Numbered from the stretch's first letter, positions 44,215 through 52,400 are shown. The stretch is 53,840 nucleotides of DNA from Nostoc edaphicum CCNP1411 (GCF_014023275.1 NZ_CP054696.1:1-53840), one strand, 5' to 3'. The notes: generated by a model from the sequence alone, not told the origin. Program-made: numbers and translations.

Positions 44215-44364
44215 GGACGGCCAAAAGGACAAGAACTGGTCATTTTTGTCCTTTTGGCCGTCCGTTGACAGGTGGGCATTTGTCAGCAGAGCATGACAAT
44301 TGAGTAAGGTTGGCGCTCACTGGACGGCCAAAAGGACAAGAAAGCACTGTTTTTGTCCTTTTGG
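44215..44364. repeat. Hairpin family A: GGACGGCCAAAAGGACAA
   Basis: First hairpin: 18-bp perfect arms at 44215-44232 and 44246-44263. Second: GGACGGCCAAAAGGACAA at 44322-44339, whose partner at 44353-44364 matches only the inner 12 bp and then continues ACGGCCAAAA, as if recombined. CACTGGACGGCC and the following bases form a direct repeat 107 bp apart. Confidence 0.8.
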
Positions 44365-44410
44365 ACGGCCAAAAATATTAGTGTCGGATGAGACTGATTT
44401 ACTACGGTTA

Positions 44411-44452
44411 AACTACACTAAGTCCACGGATTTATAACTGTTTAGTGTAGTT
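44411..44452. repeat. Hairpin family B: AACTACACTAA
   Basis: Perfect 11-bp arms at 44411-44421 and 44442-44452 with a 20-nt loop. Single copy. Just after comes a 37-codon frame (ATG 44500) that ends in the next repeat and is not called. Confidence 0.6.
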
Positions 44453-44565
44453 GTTGCGTTAGACGAGTTTCTGTTTCAGTTAACGCTAAATATATACAAT
44501 GACTCCTGAACTCACAGTGGAAATTTCAGATTCACTTACTGAAGAAGTTGATCGATTGAGCGGGA

Positions 44566-45060
44566 TTTTTGAAGTACATTTGCAACACAAAGGTATTATA
44601 TATTCTCAATAATTTTAGAGTTATTGAGAATAAGCCAGTTTGATAAAAATGGCTAAAAGCTAGTTGGTGTATGTATTAGACACCAATTTTTTGGTCAAAG
44701 CGATGTTCTAAATAGCAGACATTTTGTAGTGAATAGTCAAAGTTTCCTGATAGCTATAACAGTTATAAGCGTGTATAAGCTGTGCAAAATGTCTGCTATT
44801 TTGCATAGGAATCGGGGTTTTAGGTGCAAAATGTCTGCTATTTGTAACTGTGATTAATCAGACAATTTCACTACTTAAAACAAGTTTCATCTCTATTAAC
44901 AAGCGTGGAGATTGTAAAGGGAACAATTTCTATTCAGGTATGAAGAAAAAAAAATCGGATGTTAAGTGGGCTGGCTTAAGTTAATGAAAGAATTATTGAA
45001 GTACAATTGCAACATAAATGTATTATATATTCTCAATAATTTTGAAGTTATTGAGAATGA
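44566..45060 (+). repeat. Direct repeat pair with TTCTCAATAA hairpins (family C)
   Basis: About 70 bp at 44566-44637 recurs at 44992-45060: TTGAAGTACA, a TTGCAACA stretch, TATTATATATTCTCAATAA, then TTATTGAGAA. Each copy contains a 10-12 bp hairpin. A partial third copy of the left part lies at 44073-44123. The hairpins could be terminators, but the repeat reaches well beyond them. Confidence 0.75.
44711..44843. repeat. Repeat family D: GCAAAATGTCTGCTATTT
   Basis: Two direct copies (44783 and 44826) and one inverted copy (44711, AATAGCAGACATTTTG). The inverted copy with either direct one can form a long hairpin. Confidence 0.75.
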
Positions 45061-45133
45061 AACCAGCGTTTTTAATTAGCTGTAAGTCATATTCAGTAAG
45101 CATTACGCAAGAATTTTTCTCGAAATGTCTTAT

Positions 45134-45258
45134 GCTCAACTGGTAGCAGTAGGGCTACTGTATAGCTACCAGTTGGGGAATCATCAAATTTTCAACAACT
45201 CGCTTTTTTACTGCTCAACTGGTAGCGGGGTGTCACCAGTTGAGCTACCCAACAGCTA
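45134..45258. repeat. Hairpin family E: CTCAACTGGTAGC
   Basis: CAACTGGTAGC (45137-45147) pairs with GCTACCAGTTG (45165-45175). CTCAACTGGT (45214-45223) pairs with ACCAGTTGAG (45235-45244). A further GCTACCACTTGG follows near 45253. A 65-aa frame across it is an artefact. The remaining DNA to 45647 shows only short dispersed repeats such as ATACTCATTTTT. Confidence 0.75.
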
Positions 45259-45647
45259 CCACTTGGGCAAGGTATTTAGAACTACTATTTCAATACTTAT
45301 AATCTACATAAAACCTATGTAATAAGTGGTGTTTATAGCAAGCTTTGGTGTAACTCAAAAGTGGAGTGCAGCTTTTTGGTTACAAAAGTAGTATAAAGTA
45401 ATATGAGAAAGTAGAGTTTTGCTCAAAATGTGTTTCTAAGCAATAATTTGGCTTTAGATGACGCGCAAATACTCATTTTTGATCCAAAAGGTGTGAGCGT
45501 CCGTTTGAAGCAAAACAGAAATTCTCCGCCTAAATACTCCCTATTGCTACCCGCAATACTCATTTTTGTATCAAGTAGTCTTATTGTGTCTAGGCAGACA
45601 ATACTGTACTGAAGAAAATTTCCAGGTCAGGTTTAATCACAAGAAAA

Positions 45648-45746
45648 AGAATTGCACCTAGTGGGCGAACTTGGAATGAGATTCTTGTTGAACAGCAGCA
45701 AGAGGATCTGGAGCAAAAGCAACCAAAGCGGGGTTTAAGTCGATAA
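45648..45746 (+). pseudogene. Orphan C-terminal fragment of a left-type relaxase
   Basis: 33 codons (RIAPSGRTWNEILVEQQQ, then EDLEQKQPKRGLSR, stop) match the last residues of the left relaxase (RIAPKGLSWNEILIKQQQ ... RGFSR). The homology continues into the following hairpin. It marks the original end of the right relaxase, 1.6 kb beyond the present one. Confidence 0.88.
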
Positions 45747-45764
45747 TCTCGCGTTGATCCGACG

Positions 45765-45888
45765 AACTCGTGACCGCTACGCTCTCGGAGTCGGTGGCTC
45801 TTACGGGCAGAAAGATTACTGGTTGGGCCGACTAGATCCCACAAGCCCGCAAGAGCCACTCCGCTGCGCCGACTCCGAGCCACGAGTT
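45765..45888. repeat. GC-rich compound hairpin behind relaxase fragment (right copy)
   Basis: Same nested arms as 8240-8364 in opposite orientation (AACTCGTG, CTCGGAGTCGG, TGGCTCTTACGGGC and partners). Position behind the old relaxase end is conserved. Changes in the loop, with stems kept. Confidence 0.7.
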
Positions 45889-45952
45889 CTTTTTTCTTGG
45901 AAATAAGAAACTCTCCAGTTCAAGCATGGCTGATCCTCAACTAGCAACAGTC

Positions 45953-46441
45953 TCACCAGTCGTGATCGGAATCGATAACGGTTCCATCCTCCAAGACAAG
46001 ACCGTAGACAGTAGTGCCAGTCCAGTCAACATTAGCCGCGTGCTTGACACCAGTCATATTGGTGTTACCCAGTTGAGTTTGGATGATAGAAGCGGAGCGC
46101 AATTCAGCACCACTCATGTCGGTATCCATGAACTCAACAGCGCTCAGATAAGCTTTAGTCAAATTGGCTCCACTCAAATTAGCACGAACAAGAATGCACT
46201 GGCCCAAGTGGGCACGAGTCAGATTGGCGCTACTCAAATTGGCATCAGTAAGATTAGCACCAGCCAAGATAGTATCAGTCAAGTTAGCTCCACTCAAATT
46301 GATTCCACTCAAGTCAATATTAATAAAAACATCTTCCATTGGTTCGGAACCGCTGATATTAGCGCCCCTGAGATTGAGACCGCTAAAATCTCTTTCGCCA
46401 GCAGTGTATCGTCTCCGCAGTTCTTCTCCGTCCATAAGCAA
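45953..46441 (-). CDS. Pentapeptide-repeat protein
   Basis: 162 aa (a start two codons later is equally possible). Tandem A(N/D)LxX pentapeptides run from about residue 20 to 130 (LSGANLTDTILAGANLTDAN and so on), forming a right-handed quadrilateral beta helix. A short non-repeat end follows (VDWTGTTVYGLVLEDGTVID). Such proteins are abundant in cyanobacteria; some mimic DNA, but no such role is claimed. The two long frames on the other strand are shadows of the repeats. Confidence 0.9.
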   Translation of the reverse strand: MLMDGEELRRRYTAGERDFSGLNLRGANISGSEPMEDVFINIDLSGINLSGANLTDTILAGANLTDANLSSANLTRAHLGQCILVRANLSGANLTKAYLSAVEFMDTDMSGAELRSASIIQTQLGNTNMTGVKHAANVDWTGTTVYGLVLEDGTVIDSDHDW

Positions 46442-46972
46442 CCTTAAGCATTAATCAATACATATAACTTATATTCCGCAGGTGGGCAAAAACTTTCTAA
46501 TAATTTAAGTGATTGCGATAATTTTGGTCTTAACTTAGAAAATGTTAATACTATGGATGCAGGCTAAAGAATATAGAAAGTGCTTTTATTGAGAGAATTT
46601 GCAGATTCTAATTAAAACTAAGAAACAAACTGAGAAATAAATTTCTAATTTAGCTCAGTAGCTTTATTTGTAAGAGTTTATGTAGCTTCGACCTCTCAAC
46701 TTCCTTGCTCGGTCGGTGCTAAAAAGCTGGGGGATCAGGGGTAGCAAAGGTGGCTCTTGAAGATGCGATCGCAGAAAGTCGTTAGCTCCCTGTCCATTAT
46801 TGATGCAGAATGTCGGGATTTAAGGGTTTCCCGACATTGGGGTAGAGGCAGCTAATTTAGAGCCAATGCTGGCTACCTTGATTGCGAAGCACTAGTTATT
46901 TTAATCAAGAGCCTCCAAAGTCGCCATCATAATAGATTGTGTATTGAACCGTAAATATAAAGATTAGCTAGC
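46442..46972. other. Intergenic, no gene seen
   Basis: 531 bp. One HIP1 octamer near 46765 and a small dyad around AATGTCGGGATT/CCCGACATT (46809-46838). No other signal. Confidence 0.45.
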
Positions 46973-48040
46973 ATGGCATCAAGTGGAATAAATGATAGTA
47001 ACAGTCTTACAGAACAGGGTATTAACCTACAAATATCTGGTGTAGAACGCATAATACTACCCGTTCCAGAAAAAAAGCCAAACGCTAATACTGTTGTAGA
47101 TATGAATATTAGTATTGTTAACAACAGCTTAATACCTTTTCGCTTCAATCGCTCTGGTACTTTAATTCCTCAAATCGTAGGTTCAGATGAGCAAGTTTTA
47201 CAAATACAAGAACCAAGAGATAGGAGGAAATCTAATAAATATGATGATTATTTAGTGACCGCAGGAGAAACTATTTTTGCTTTTTTATATATACAAATAT
47301 ATTGGCTGAATAACAAGCTGCAACTCCAAATACCTAGTACATCTACTGAATTATCTACTGAATCTAATAATTTCTGGAAGGTTAACAATATCGAATTAGG
47401 AATTTATACTCTTCGATTTATATATCGCACTAATATAAAAACAGCAGCAGGGATAGAAACGGTTCGTTTATATACTCAATCTATAATTTTGCATTTAATT
47501 GAACCTGTTCAGACTAACAACCGGATAGTTGAATTTGATGGCATTCGTTTTGAAACCTTAGTACCAAAACAGATATTAATTATTCCTGAAAAACAACCAG
47601 AGTCTACAACTGTCGTACAGTTTGGGCTGAACATTACTAATATGTCATCAACCCCCTATCGCTTCAAATTTCATGGTTTGAAGCCAGAAATTCAAAGCAG
47701 TGCAGGTAAAATGCTCAGGCGACTTTATAACATAAACGCATCAATAGGGATAGAAGAATCTCATTTTCTGGTAGCAGTACCAGGAGAAACTTTGACTTGT
47801 TTTCTAGACGGCGTGCTGTACTGGGGGAGTAATGACCAACTTGTAATGAGAGGAAGAGATAGTATAGGTGGTTATTGGTTTTTCACAAATCTAAATTCTG
47901 GAAGTTATCAAGTTCGTTTTACTTATAAAGGTTCAACCCAATCTTCAGTAACTAGATTGTTGCGTGGAATAGTTATAGAAAACCTTTGGACAGGAATAGT
48001 AACCACACCCTTTATAGACTTTCAGTTGGTGAATAAATGA
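46973..48040 (+). CDS. Hypothetical beta-rich protein with duplicated domain
   Basis: 355 aa. Two similar halves of about 170 aa: ILPVPEKKPNANTVVDMNISIVNNSLIPFRF matches IIPEKQPESTTVVQFGLNITNMSSTPYRF, and each ends in a G-x-Y-x-(L/V)RF-x-Y motif (GIYTLRFIY, GSYQVRFTY). A conserved DDYLVTAGETI / ESHFLVAVPGETL lies between. Looks like tandem Ig-like folds. No signal peptide. Function unknown, no neighbours in an operon. Confidence 0.6.
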   Translation: MASSGINDSNSLTEQGINLQISGVERIILPVPEKKPNANTVVDMNISIVNNSLIPFRFNRSGTLIPQIVGSDEQVLQIQEPRDRRKSNKYDDYLVTAGETIFAFLYIQIYWLNNKLQLQIPSTSTELSTESNNFWKVNNIELGIYTLRFIYRTNIKTAAGIETVRLYTQSIILHLIEPVQTNNRIVEFDGIRFETLVPKQILIIPEKQPESTTVVQFGLNITNMSSTPYRFKFHGLKPEIQSSAGKMLRRLYNINASIGIEESHFLVAVPGETLTCFLDGVLYWGSNDQLVMRGRDSIGGYWFFTNLNSGSYQVRFTYKGSTQSSVTRLLRGIVIENLWTGIVTTPFIDFQLVNK

Positions 48041-48256
48041 TATGAAGCTGCATTATTAATAATACTCCTATTCAATTTTTAAAATAATTAATAAATGTCA
48101 AATAAGCTTTTTGCTGTAGTTAGAAGCATTACCGCGTAATAGAGATGCACAACACTGGCTCTCAAAACCATTAGTATCCCTCGGCTGTAGCAACCAATTT
48201 CATAAAACCACCCGGATAATGCCATTACCAATGTCATTTGGTTGTGCTGAATCGGG

Positions 48257-48280
48257 TTTAGGAGAAACGTTTCTCCTAAA
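48257..48280. repeat. 24-bp palindrome, half-site TTTAGGAGAAAC (right)
   Basis: Identical to the palindrome at 3691-3714, in the mirrored position. The 51-codon conserved frame (48291 to about 48139) starts just upstream of it on the minus strand. The rest of 48041-48256 has no feature. Confidence 0.7.
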
Positions 48281-48519
48281 TTAATTTCCATGTGTATCCT
48301 GTCGCTTTAAGGCAAGAATCTTTCTAAGATTTCAACCTATTCTTGTAGATCAGCAATCGGTAAAACTTGCTCTTATATCCGAAGATGAATGGTTACAGGT
48401 TTGGGAGCTAAAAGTCACTTTTCCACTAGTGAGGCAAGACTTGGGGCGGGAGCCTTCTACGCTCCTTTCACCTGCTCTCCGTTTTGAGAGTAGCGTTAAA
48501 AACTTCTCAAAAAATTGGG

Positions 48520-48541
48520 TTAGGAAAAACGTTTTTCCTAA
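48520..48541. repeat. Palindrome, half-site TTAGGAAAAAC (right)
   Basis: Mirrors 3428-3451, with one outer base pair lost so that 22 bp are palindromic. The flanking codons differ from the left copy at several non-synonymous positions. The spacing of about 240 bp to the other palindrome is kept. Confidence 0.65.
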
Positions 48542-48582
48542 ATTCCTGATCATGTCTATCCTGCCGCCCCTCTCCCTCATTG

Positions 48583-48855
48583 TTATGGCTTTCTGGCTTT
48601 CTGGTTATCTGGTTCTCCAAACTTTTGGGTTAGCGCTTCAATAATAACTGAGGTTACAGTAATCCCTTGCTCTTTGGCTTTAGACATCCAGTAGCGACGT
48701 TGGGATATAGGGACTTTGACACACAGATTGACCATCTGCTCAAGCTCTGGCTCTTGTGATGCTAAACCAGATGTCTGGTCTTCTGTCTTTATGGCTTTCT
48801 GGTTTTCTGGTTCTGTTTCTCTGGCTTTTTTAATCAAATCTCCGTACTTGCTCAT
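48583..48855 (-). CDS. ParG-like ribbon-helix-helix protein (right copy)
   Basis: 90 aa, 5 differences from 3114-3386, all in the flexible N-terminus or tail (for example ASQ for PEP). The RHH core is identical, so both proteins should bind both sites. ATGA overlap with parA is kept. Confidence 0.8.
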   Translation of the reverse strand: MSKYGDLIKKARETEPENQKAIKTEDQTSGLASQEPELEQMVNLCVKVPISQRRYWMSKAKEQGITVTSVIIEALTQKFGEPDNQKARKP

Positions 48856-49460
48856 TTCAAAATCTCCATAACTTCTTTACCGAGGGCGAGGTAATCAGCC
48901 CAAGCTGTTTTTAAACGCGAGTCCTCAACATCCCGAATGGGGACACCAGCCATTGCTGCTTTCTCAAAGCCGACAGTACGCCGGATCATTGCCTGAAATA
49001 CGGGGATGCCTCCATTCAACAAATCCTGACGCAGTGTTTCACCTTCCTTGCTGGGATAGGGAGGAACAATAGTAAGCAAGCAGCGATAGTTTGCCTCACC
49101 CAAATCTTTCACCATCAAAAGCATTGGCTCAAGGCTTACGATGTCCGGTTTTGTGGGCAAGATTAGAAGGTCGCAACCCTTGGCTAATTCCTTTAGATCA
49201 TCTGAGTCAGGTCTAGCTGGGGTGTCGATGACCACAAACTGAGCATCGGCAATTACTTTGAGGGCTTGGCGTTCGTCCACCGCAGGAAAGGGGAATGACC
49301 CGCGTTTCGACCACGCCAAGGCGGTGCGGTTCTGGTCGCCATCTACAAGAACTGTTTTACCAAGTTCACTAAAGAAGGTTGCAAGATGCACTGCTGTGGT
49401 GCTTTTCCCGACTCCTCCCTTGTACCCAGTGATCGTTACAATTTTTTTTTGACTGTTCAT
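48852..49460 (-). CDS. parA: ParA/ParF-type partition ATPase (right copy)
   Basis: 202 aa, KGGVGKST and VIDTPAR intact. Only 3 differences from the left ParA. Near-identity means the two partition systems are probably interchangeable on the fused plasmid. Confidence 0.9.
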   Translation of the reverse strand: MNSQKKIVTITGYKGGVGKSTTAVHLATFFSELGKTVLVDGDQNRTALAWSKRGSFPFPAVDERQALKVIADAQFVVIDTPARPDSDDLKELAKGCDLLILPTKPDIVSLEPMLLMVKDLGEANYRCLLTIVPPYPSKEGETLRQDLLNGGIPVFQAMIRRTVGFEKAAMAGVPIRDVEDSRLKTAWADYLALGKEVMEILK

Positions 49461-49550
49461 ATTTCTGGTAAACCATAAATCTGGTTATTTGGTTTTCTGG
49501 TTTTGTCTAAATGATACTCATAAATCTCAACGACAGTCACGTATATCTGT
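49461..49550 (-). promoter_or_regulatory. Putative right partition site
   Basis: On the minus strand: ATATACGTGACTG, AGTATCATTTAGAC, CCAGAAAACCAAATAACCAG, then GGTTTACCAGA just before ATG. Matches 2436-2508 and 850-960. Confidence 0.6.
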
Positions 49551-49949
49551 GGCGCACTCTTGACTCTTGGCACGAATTACGGTGTGGGGTGCAGGGCTAT
49601 GTTAGCCGAGTGGGTGAGCGCGATCGCTAATTTTTGGCTGCTTCCCCCCTCTGGCGTGATGTCGCCAAACTACCATATTCCGACTTCTCCGCAGACAGAC
49701 CACAGCCTCTTAAACAAAGCCTTCATTAAATAAACGAAAGAATAAGGGTTTCAAGCTTCTCCCGTCTGGCGTGTTACCTTCTGTTTTAGGCAAAGTTAAC
49801 TAGATTGCCCCTAATGACAGCCTCACTAGTTCTGCGCCAATTTAATACAAGCTTATAAACTCTGTAATATAAATAGTATTTAGTATAATAAAAGGGACTT
49901 ATACTTTTAGCAGTTGTGTCAAAAACAAAATTGTTTTGGGGAGGAAAAG
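49551..49949. other. Intergenic, no gene seen
   Basis: 399 bp. One HIP1 octamer near 49620 and two short CTCTGGCGTG/GTCTGGCGTG stretches (about 49651 and 49765). The end holds the promoter area of the coiled-coil/PIN unit. Confidence 0.45.
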
Positions 49950-50786
49950 ATGATTACATCTTTATCGACAGAAGATAATATTCAGATTACAAATTCGCTT
50001 CAGGAATTTAGTTTTATTTTAAATAATACAATAGAAGAAATAAGTAAAAGTTTAAATAAATTATTAAAATATGATAACACTGATATTATCATACATGAAA
50101 TAACTGAATCTACAAAAGTTATCAGTGAATTCCACTTAAAATTTAAAGAATTAGAAAACCCATTAGATAAAATAAACTTAATACGGGATTTCCGTACTAA
50201 TCTTCAAAAGATTATCATAAAGCGTCAAGAATATACAACACATGAAGCCATAGGGGAACTTCTTCATGAAACTATCGTCAATCTTGCAACTTTAGAAACC
50301 AGTCTTATAACTTTAGAAAACGATCTCACCACTTTAGTAAAAAAGTCAAAAGAGGCAGAACACTTACAAATTACAATAGCATATTTAGAAGCTTTTAAGA
50401 AACCAGTTGATGACAAACTCACTTGGCTGCAAAACTTATATTATTCGATGTATTATGTATTGGAGATATTAGAGGATGAAGATGTTTATATAATCCCAAA
50501 AAATGCACTCAAAAACATTGAGACAACTTCGGAAGCTCTATCTTCCAATAAAAGTTTGAGAGAGTATATAAAAACACCCGTAATTGATGAAAATGAACAA
50601 AAAATCAAAAATTATATCAATAGTATTAGACACGTTGCAAAAGCAATTTTATGGGAATTAAAAAAGATAAAACAAAATCAGCCTAATGTACAATCGCTGT
50701 TAAATTTTATTCAATCTTCCCCTGAATGGAAAGGAGATGATTTTGAAGAATGTTTAGATTTTATCAATGAAGAAAGAAGAAAGTGA
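49950..50786 (+). CDS. Coiled-coil protein upstream of PIN toxin
   Basis: 278 aa from the ATG at 49950, preceded by GGGGAGGAAAAG. A longer TTG-initiated frame is unlikely. Almost entirely helical with heptad-like segments (FILNNTIEEISKSLNKLLKY, ETSLITLENDLTTLVKKSKE). AT-rich codons unlike the backbone. Followed at 7 bp by a PIN-domain gene, so it takes the place of an antitoxin, but at 278 aa it is far larger than usual and has no evident DNA-binding fold. Confidence 0.65.
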   Translation: MITSLSTEDNIQITNSLQEFSFILNNTIEEISKSLNKLLKYDNTDIIIHEITESTKVISEFHLKFKELENPLDKINLIRDFRTNLQKIIIKRQEYTTHEAIGELLHETIVNLATLETSLITLENDLTTLVKKSKEAEHLQITIAYLEAFKKPVDDKLTWLQNLYYSMYYVLEILEDEDVYIIPKNALKNIETTSEALSSNKSLREYIKTPVIDENEQKIKNYINSIRHVAKAILWELKKIKQNQPNVQSLLNFIQSSPEWKGDDFEECLDFINEERRK

Positions 50787-50793
50787 GGAGTCA

Positions 50794-51264
50794 GTGTATT
50801 TATTAGATACAAATCATTGTAGTTTTATAATTTTTCAAAAACACACTGACGTAATAAATAAATTAGAGTCGCTACCGAAGGATACCATAATAGCTATTAA
50901 TAGCATTATCTATGGTGAGTTAATTTTAATGGCTGAAAAATCAAATAATAAAAAAGAAAATACCGACCTAATAGAGTGTTTTGCTAAAAATTTAGTTATA
51001 CATCCAATAGATCAAGATACATCTAAAATTTACGGTCAGTTTCATGCTGAAATTTTTGATAAATTTGCACCAAAAGACAAGAAGGATAGAAGAAAGTTCA
51101 AAATACAAAATATAGGAATACATTCCAACGATTTATGGATAGCCTGTACAGCTATTCAACACAATCTAACTATAGTATCTGAGGATAGTGATTTTAAACA
51201 AATGAGTACCGTAAGAAATCTGAAATTAGAATGTTGGAAATCAAAAGTTGGTTCAATTGTTTAA
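50794..51264 (+). CDS. PIN-domain protein, VapC-like
   Basis: 156 aa from GTG 50794, preceded by GTGAGGAGTCA, so the protein begins at the usual place just before YLLDTNHCSF. A frame from 50767 overlapping the upstream gene is possible. PIN acidic residues: D in LLDTNH, E in YGELIL, D in SNDLWIACTAIQHNL and D in VSEDSDF. VapC-type RNase toxin is the likely role, held in check by the upstream coiled-coil protein (inference). Confidence 0.78.
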   Translation: MYLLDTNHCSFIIFQKHTDVINKLESLPKDTIIAINSIIYGELILMAEKSNNKKENTDLIECFAKNLVIHPIDQDTSKIYGQFHAEIFDKFAPKDKKDRRKFKIQNIGIHSNDLWIACTAIQHNLTIVSEDSDFKQMSTVRNLKLECWKSKVGSIV

Positions 51265-51268
51265 TATC

Positions 51269-51748
51269 TTAGAGGTATTGTTGTTGTCTTTCGATGATTG
51301 CTTCTTCAACTTCTGAAAGAAAATCATGGATAACTAAATACAGTGTATCAACTACGAAAACTTTGTAAAAATTATTAGTTATATTTGTAACAGACTCAGT
51401 AGTTTTTAAAATAGTATATTCGGCAAATTTCTCTGCCACTTTTTCTTGCCTATCATACTCATCATCTTCATTTGGAAGTTTGATATATTTAGCTTGTTTA
51501 GTAAAAACTAAATGAATTTTGGGATATTGTTTTTTAATAAAACTAGGTAAGTCATTAGGATAAGAATAATTGGCTAGACTAGACCCCATATCAGTAGCAA
51601 TGCTTTTTAAAGCAGCTTCTACAGAAGAAATATTTAAAACTTTATATCCTAAAAACTCGGAAGTAAACTTAAAGCAATTTGCTACTTCCCATCCAAATCT
51701 CCCATATTCTTCTTCAATTACAGATTGAAATTCTTTTGGTAAAGACAT
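51269..51748 (-). CDS. Hypothetical protein convergent with PIN gene
   Basis: 159 aa, AT-rich codons like the two genes before it, 4 bp from the PIN stop on the other strand. Mixed fold with EEEYGRFGWEVANCFKF and a helical C-terminus. No family recognised. Lies 34 bp from the minus-strand integrase end and may have arrived with the PIN unit. Confidence 0.6.
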   Translation of the reverse strand: MSLPKEFQSVIEEEYGRFGWEVANCFKFTSEFLGYKVLNISSVEAALKSIATDMGSSLANYSYPNDLPSFIKKQYPKIHLVFTKQAKYIKLPNEDDEYDRQEKVAEKFAEYTILKTTESVTNITNNFYKVFVVDTLYLVIHDFLSEVEEAIIERQQQYL

Positions 51749-51782
51749 TAAACATCCTCTTAATTAACTGAACAAACTAACA

Positions 51783-52334
51783 CTAAAACCCAATCACCGA
51801 AACAGCCTTTCGCTTCTGCTCTGGCGTGACCTCCAGATAACGCTGCAACGTCCCCAGGTCACTGTGGCCAGAAATTTCTTGAATAGTTCTCAAAGGTATC
51901 CCCGCGCTCGACATCTGCGTGAGGGCAGTTCGCCTAAACGAATGGGTGCTGACTCCTTCTACCCCAATTCGCTTGCAGGCATCCCGTAAAATCTTGTCTG
52001 CCATGAATCGGGTCAAACGTTCAGTTACACCACGCATACCAGGAAACATTGCCCCAGGATGGGGTTGGTATTCGCCCAGCATTGCGGCTAGCCCTGGTGG
52101 GATGTCTACAATCCGGGTTTTATGCTTACCTTTGGTGGTAGACTTGCGGAAAGTGATAGCACCAGATTTGATATCAGTCGTCTGGAGAGCTAACGCTTCT
52201 GATACGCGACAACCAGTGAAAAGGCAAATCCCAAACAAAGCGCGATCGCGGTGGCTGAGAAATCCCTCCGTGAACAATCGCCTTAGTTCGTCTTGGGTTA
52301 ATATTTTGCCTTGTCCGTTGCCGCTAACCTTCAT
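51783..52334 (-). CDS. Minimal tyrosine recombinase, copy 1
   Basis: 183 aa, catalytic domain only, with no separate core-binding domain. Catalytic set: R in TGCRVSEAL, K in TTKGKHKTR, HSFRRT (H-x-x-R), H in SGHSDL, Tyr in LQRYLEV. Size resembles FimB/FimE-type invertases rather than phage integrases. It is divergent from copy 2 across a 54-bp palindrome. About 15 residue differences from copy 2, all in the first 95 residues; the last 85 are identical although the DNA shows many synonymous changes. Both copies are thus under selection. Confidence 0.9.
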   Translation of the reverse strand: MKVSGNGQGKILTQDELRRLFTEGFLSHRDRALFGICLFTGCRVSEALALQTTDIKSGAITFRKSTTKGKHKTRIVDIPPGLAAMLGEYQPHPGAMFPGMRGVTERLTRFMADKILRDACKRIGVEGVSTHSFRRTALTQMSSAGIPLRTIQEISGHSDLGTLQRYLEVTPEQKRKAVSVIGF

Positions 52335-52340
52335 GTTTTC

Positions 52341-52394
52341 TACTTTCTAGGGGATTACACGTTTCTCGCAAAACGTGTAATCCCCTAGAAAGTA
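52341..52394. other. Palindrome with candidate recombination core, junction 2
   Basis: 24-bp perfect arms (52341-52364 and 52371-52394) around CTCGCA. It includes ATTACACGT (52354-52362) and ACGTGTAAT (52373-52381), the same arms and 10-nt spacing as at 27752-27779. Both outer flanks are CTAGGGG. It also contains the promoter area of both integrase genes. Confidence 0.7.
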
Positions 52395-52400
52395 GAATAT

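Noticed and set aside
44500..44613. 37-codon frame starting MTPELTVEISDSL
   Set aside because: Looks like the start of a small DNA-binding or antitoxin protein but ends inside repeat family C; too short and no partner, so not called as a gene.
45926..46454. 173-aa and 96-aa plus-strand frames with repeated motifs
   Set aside because: They are shadows of the pentapeptide repeats encoded on the minus strand, which have the clear ANLxX pattern.
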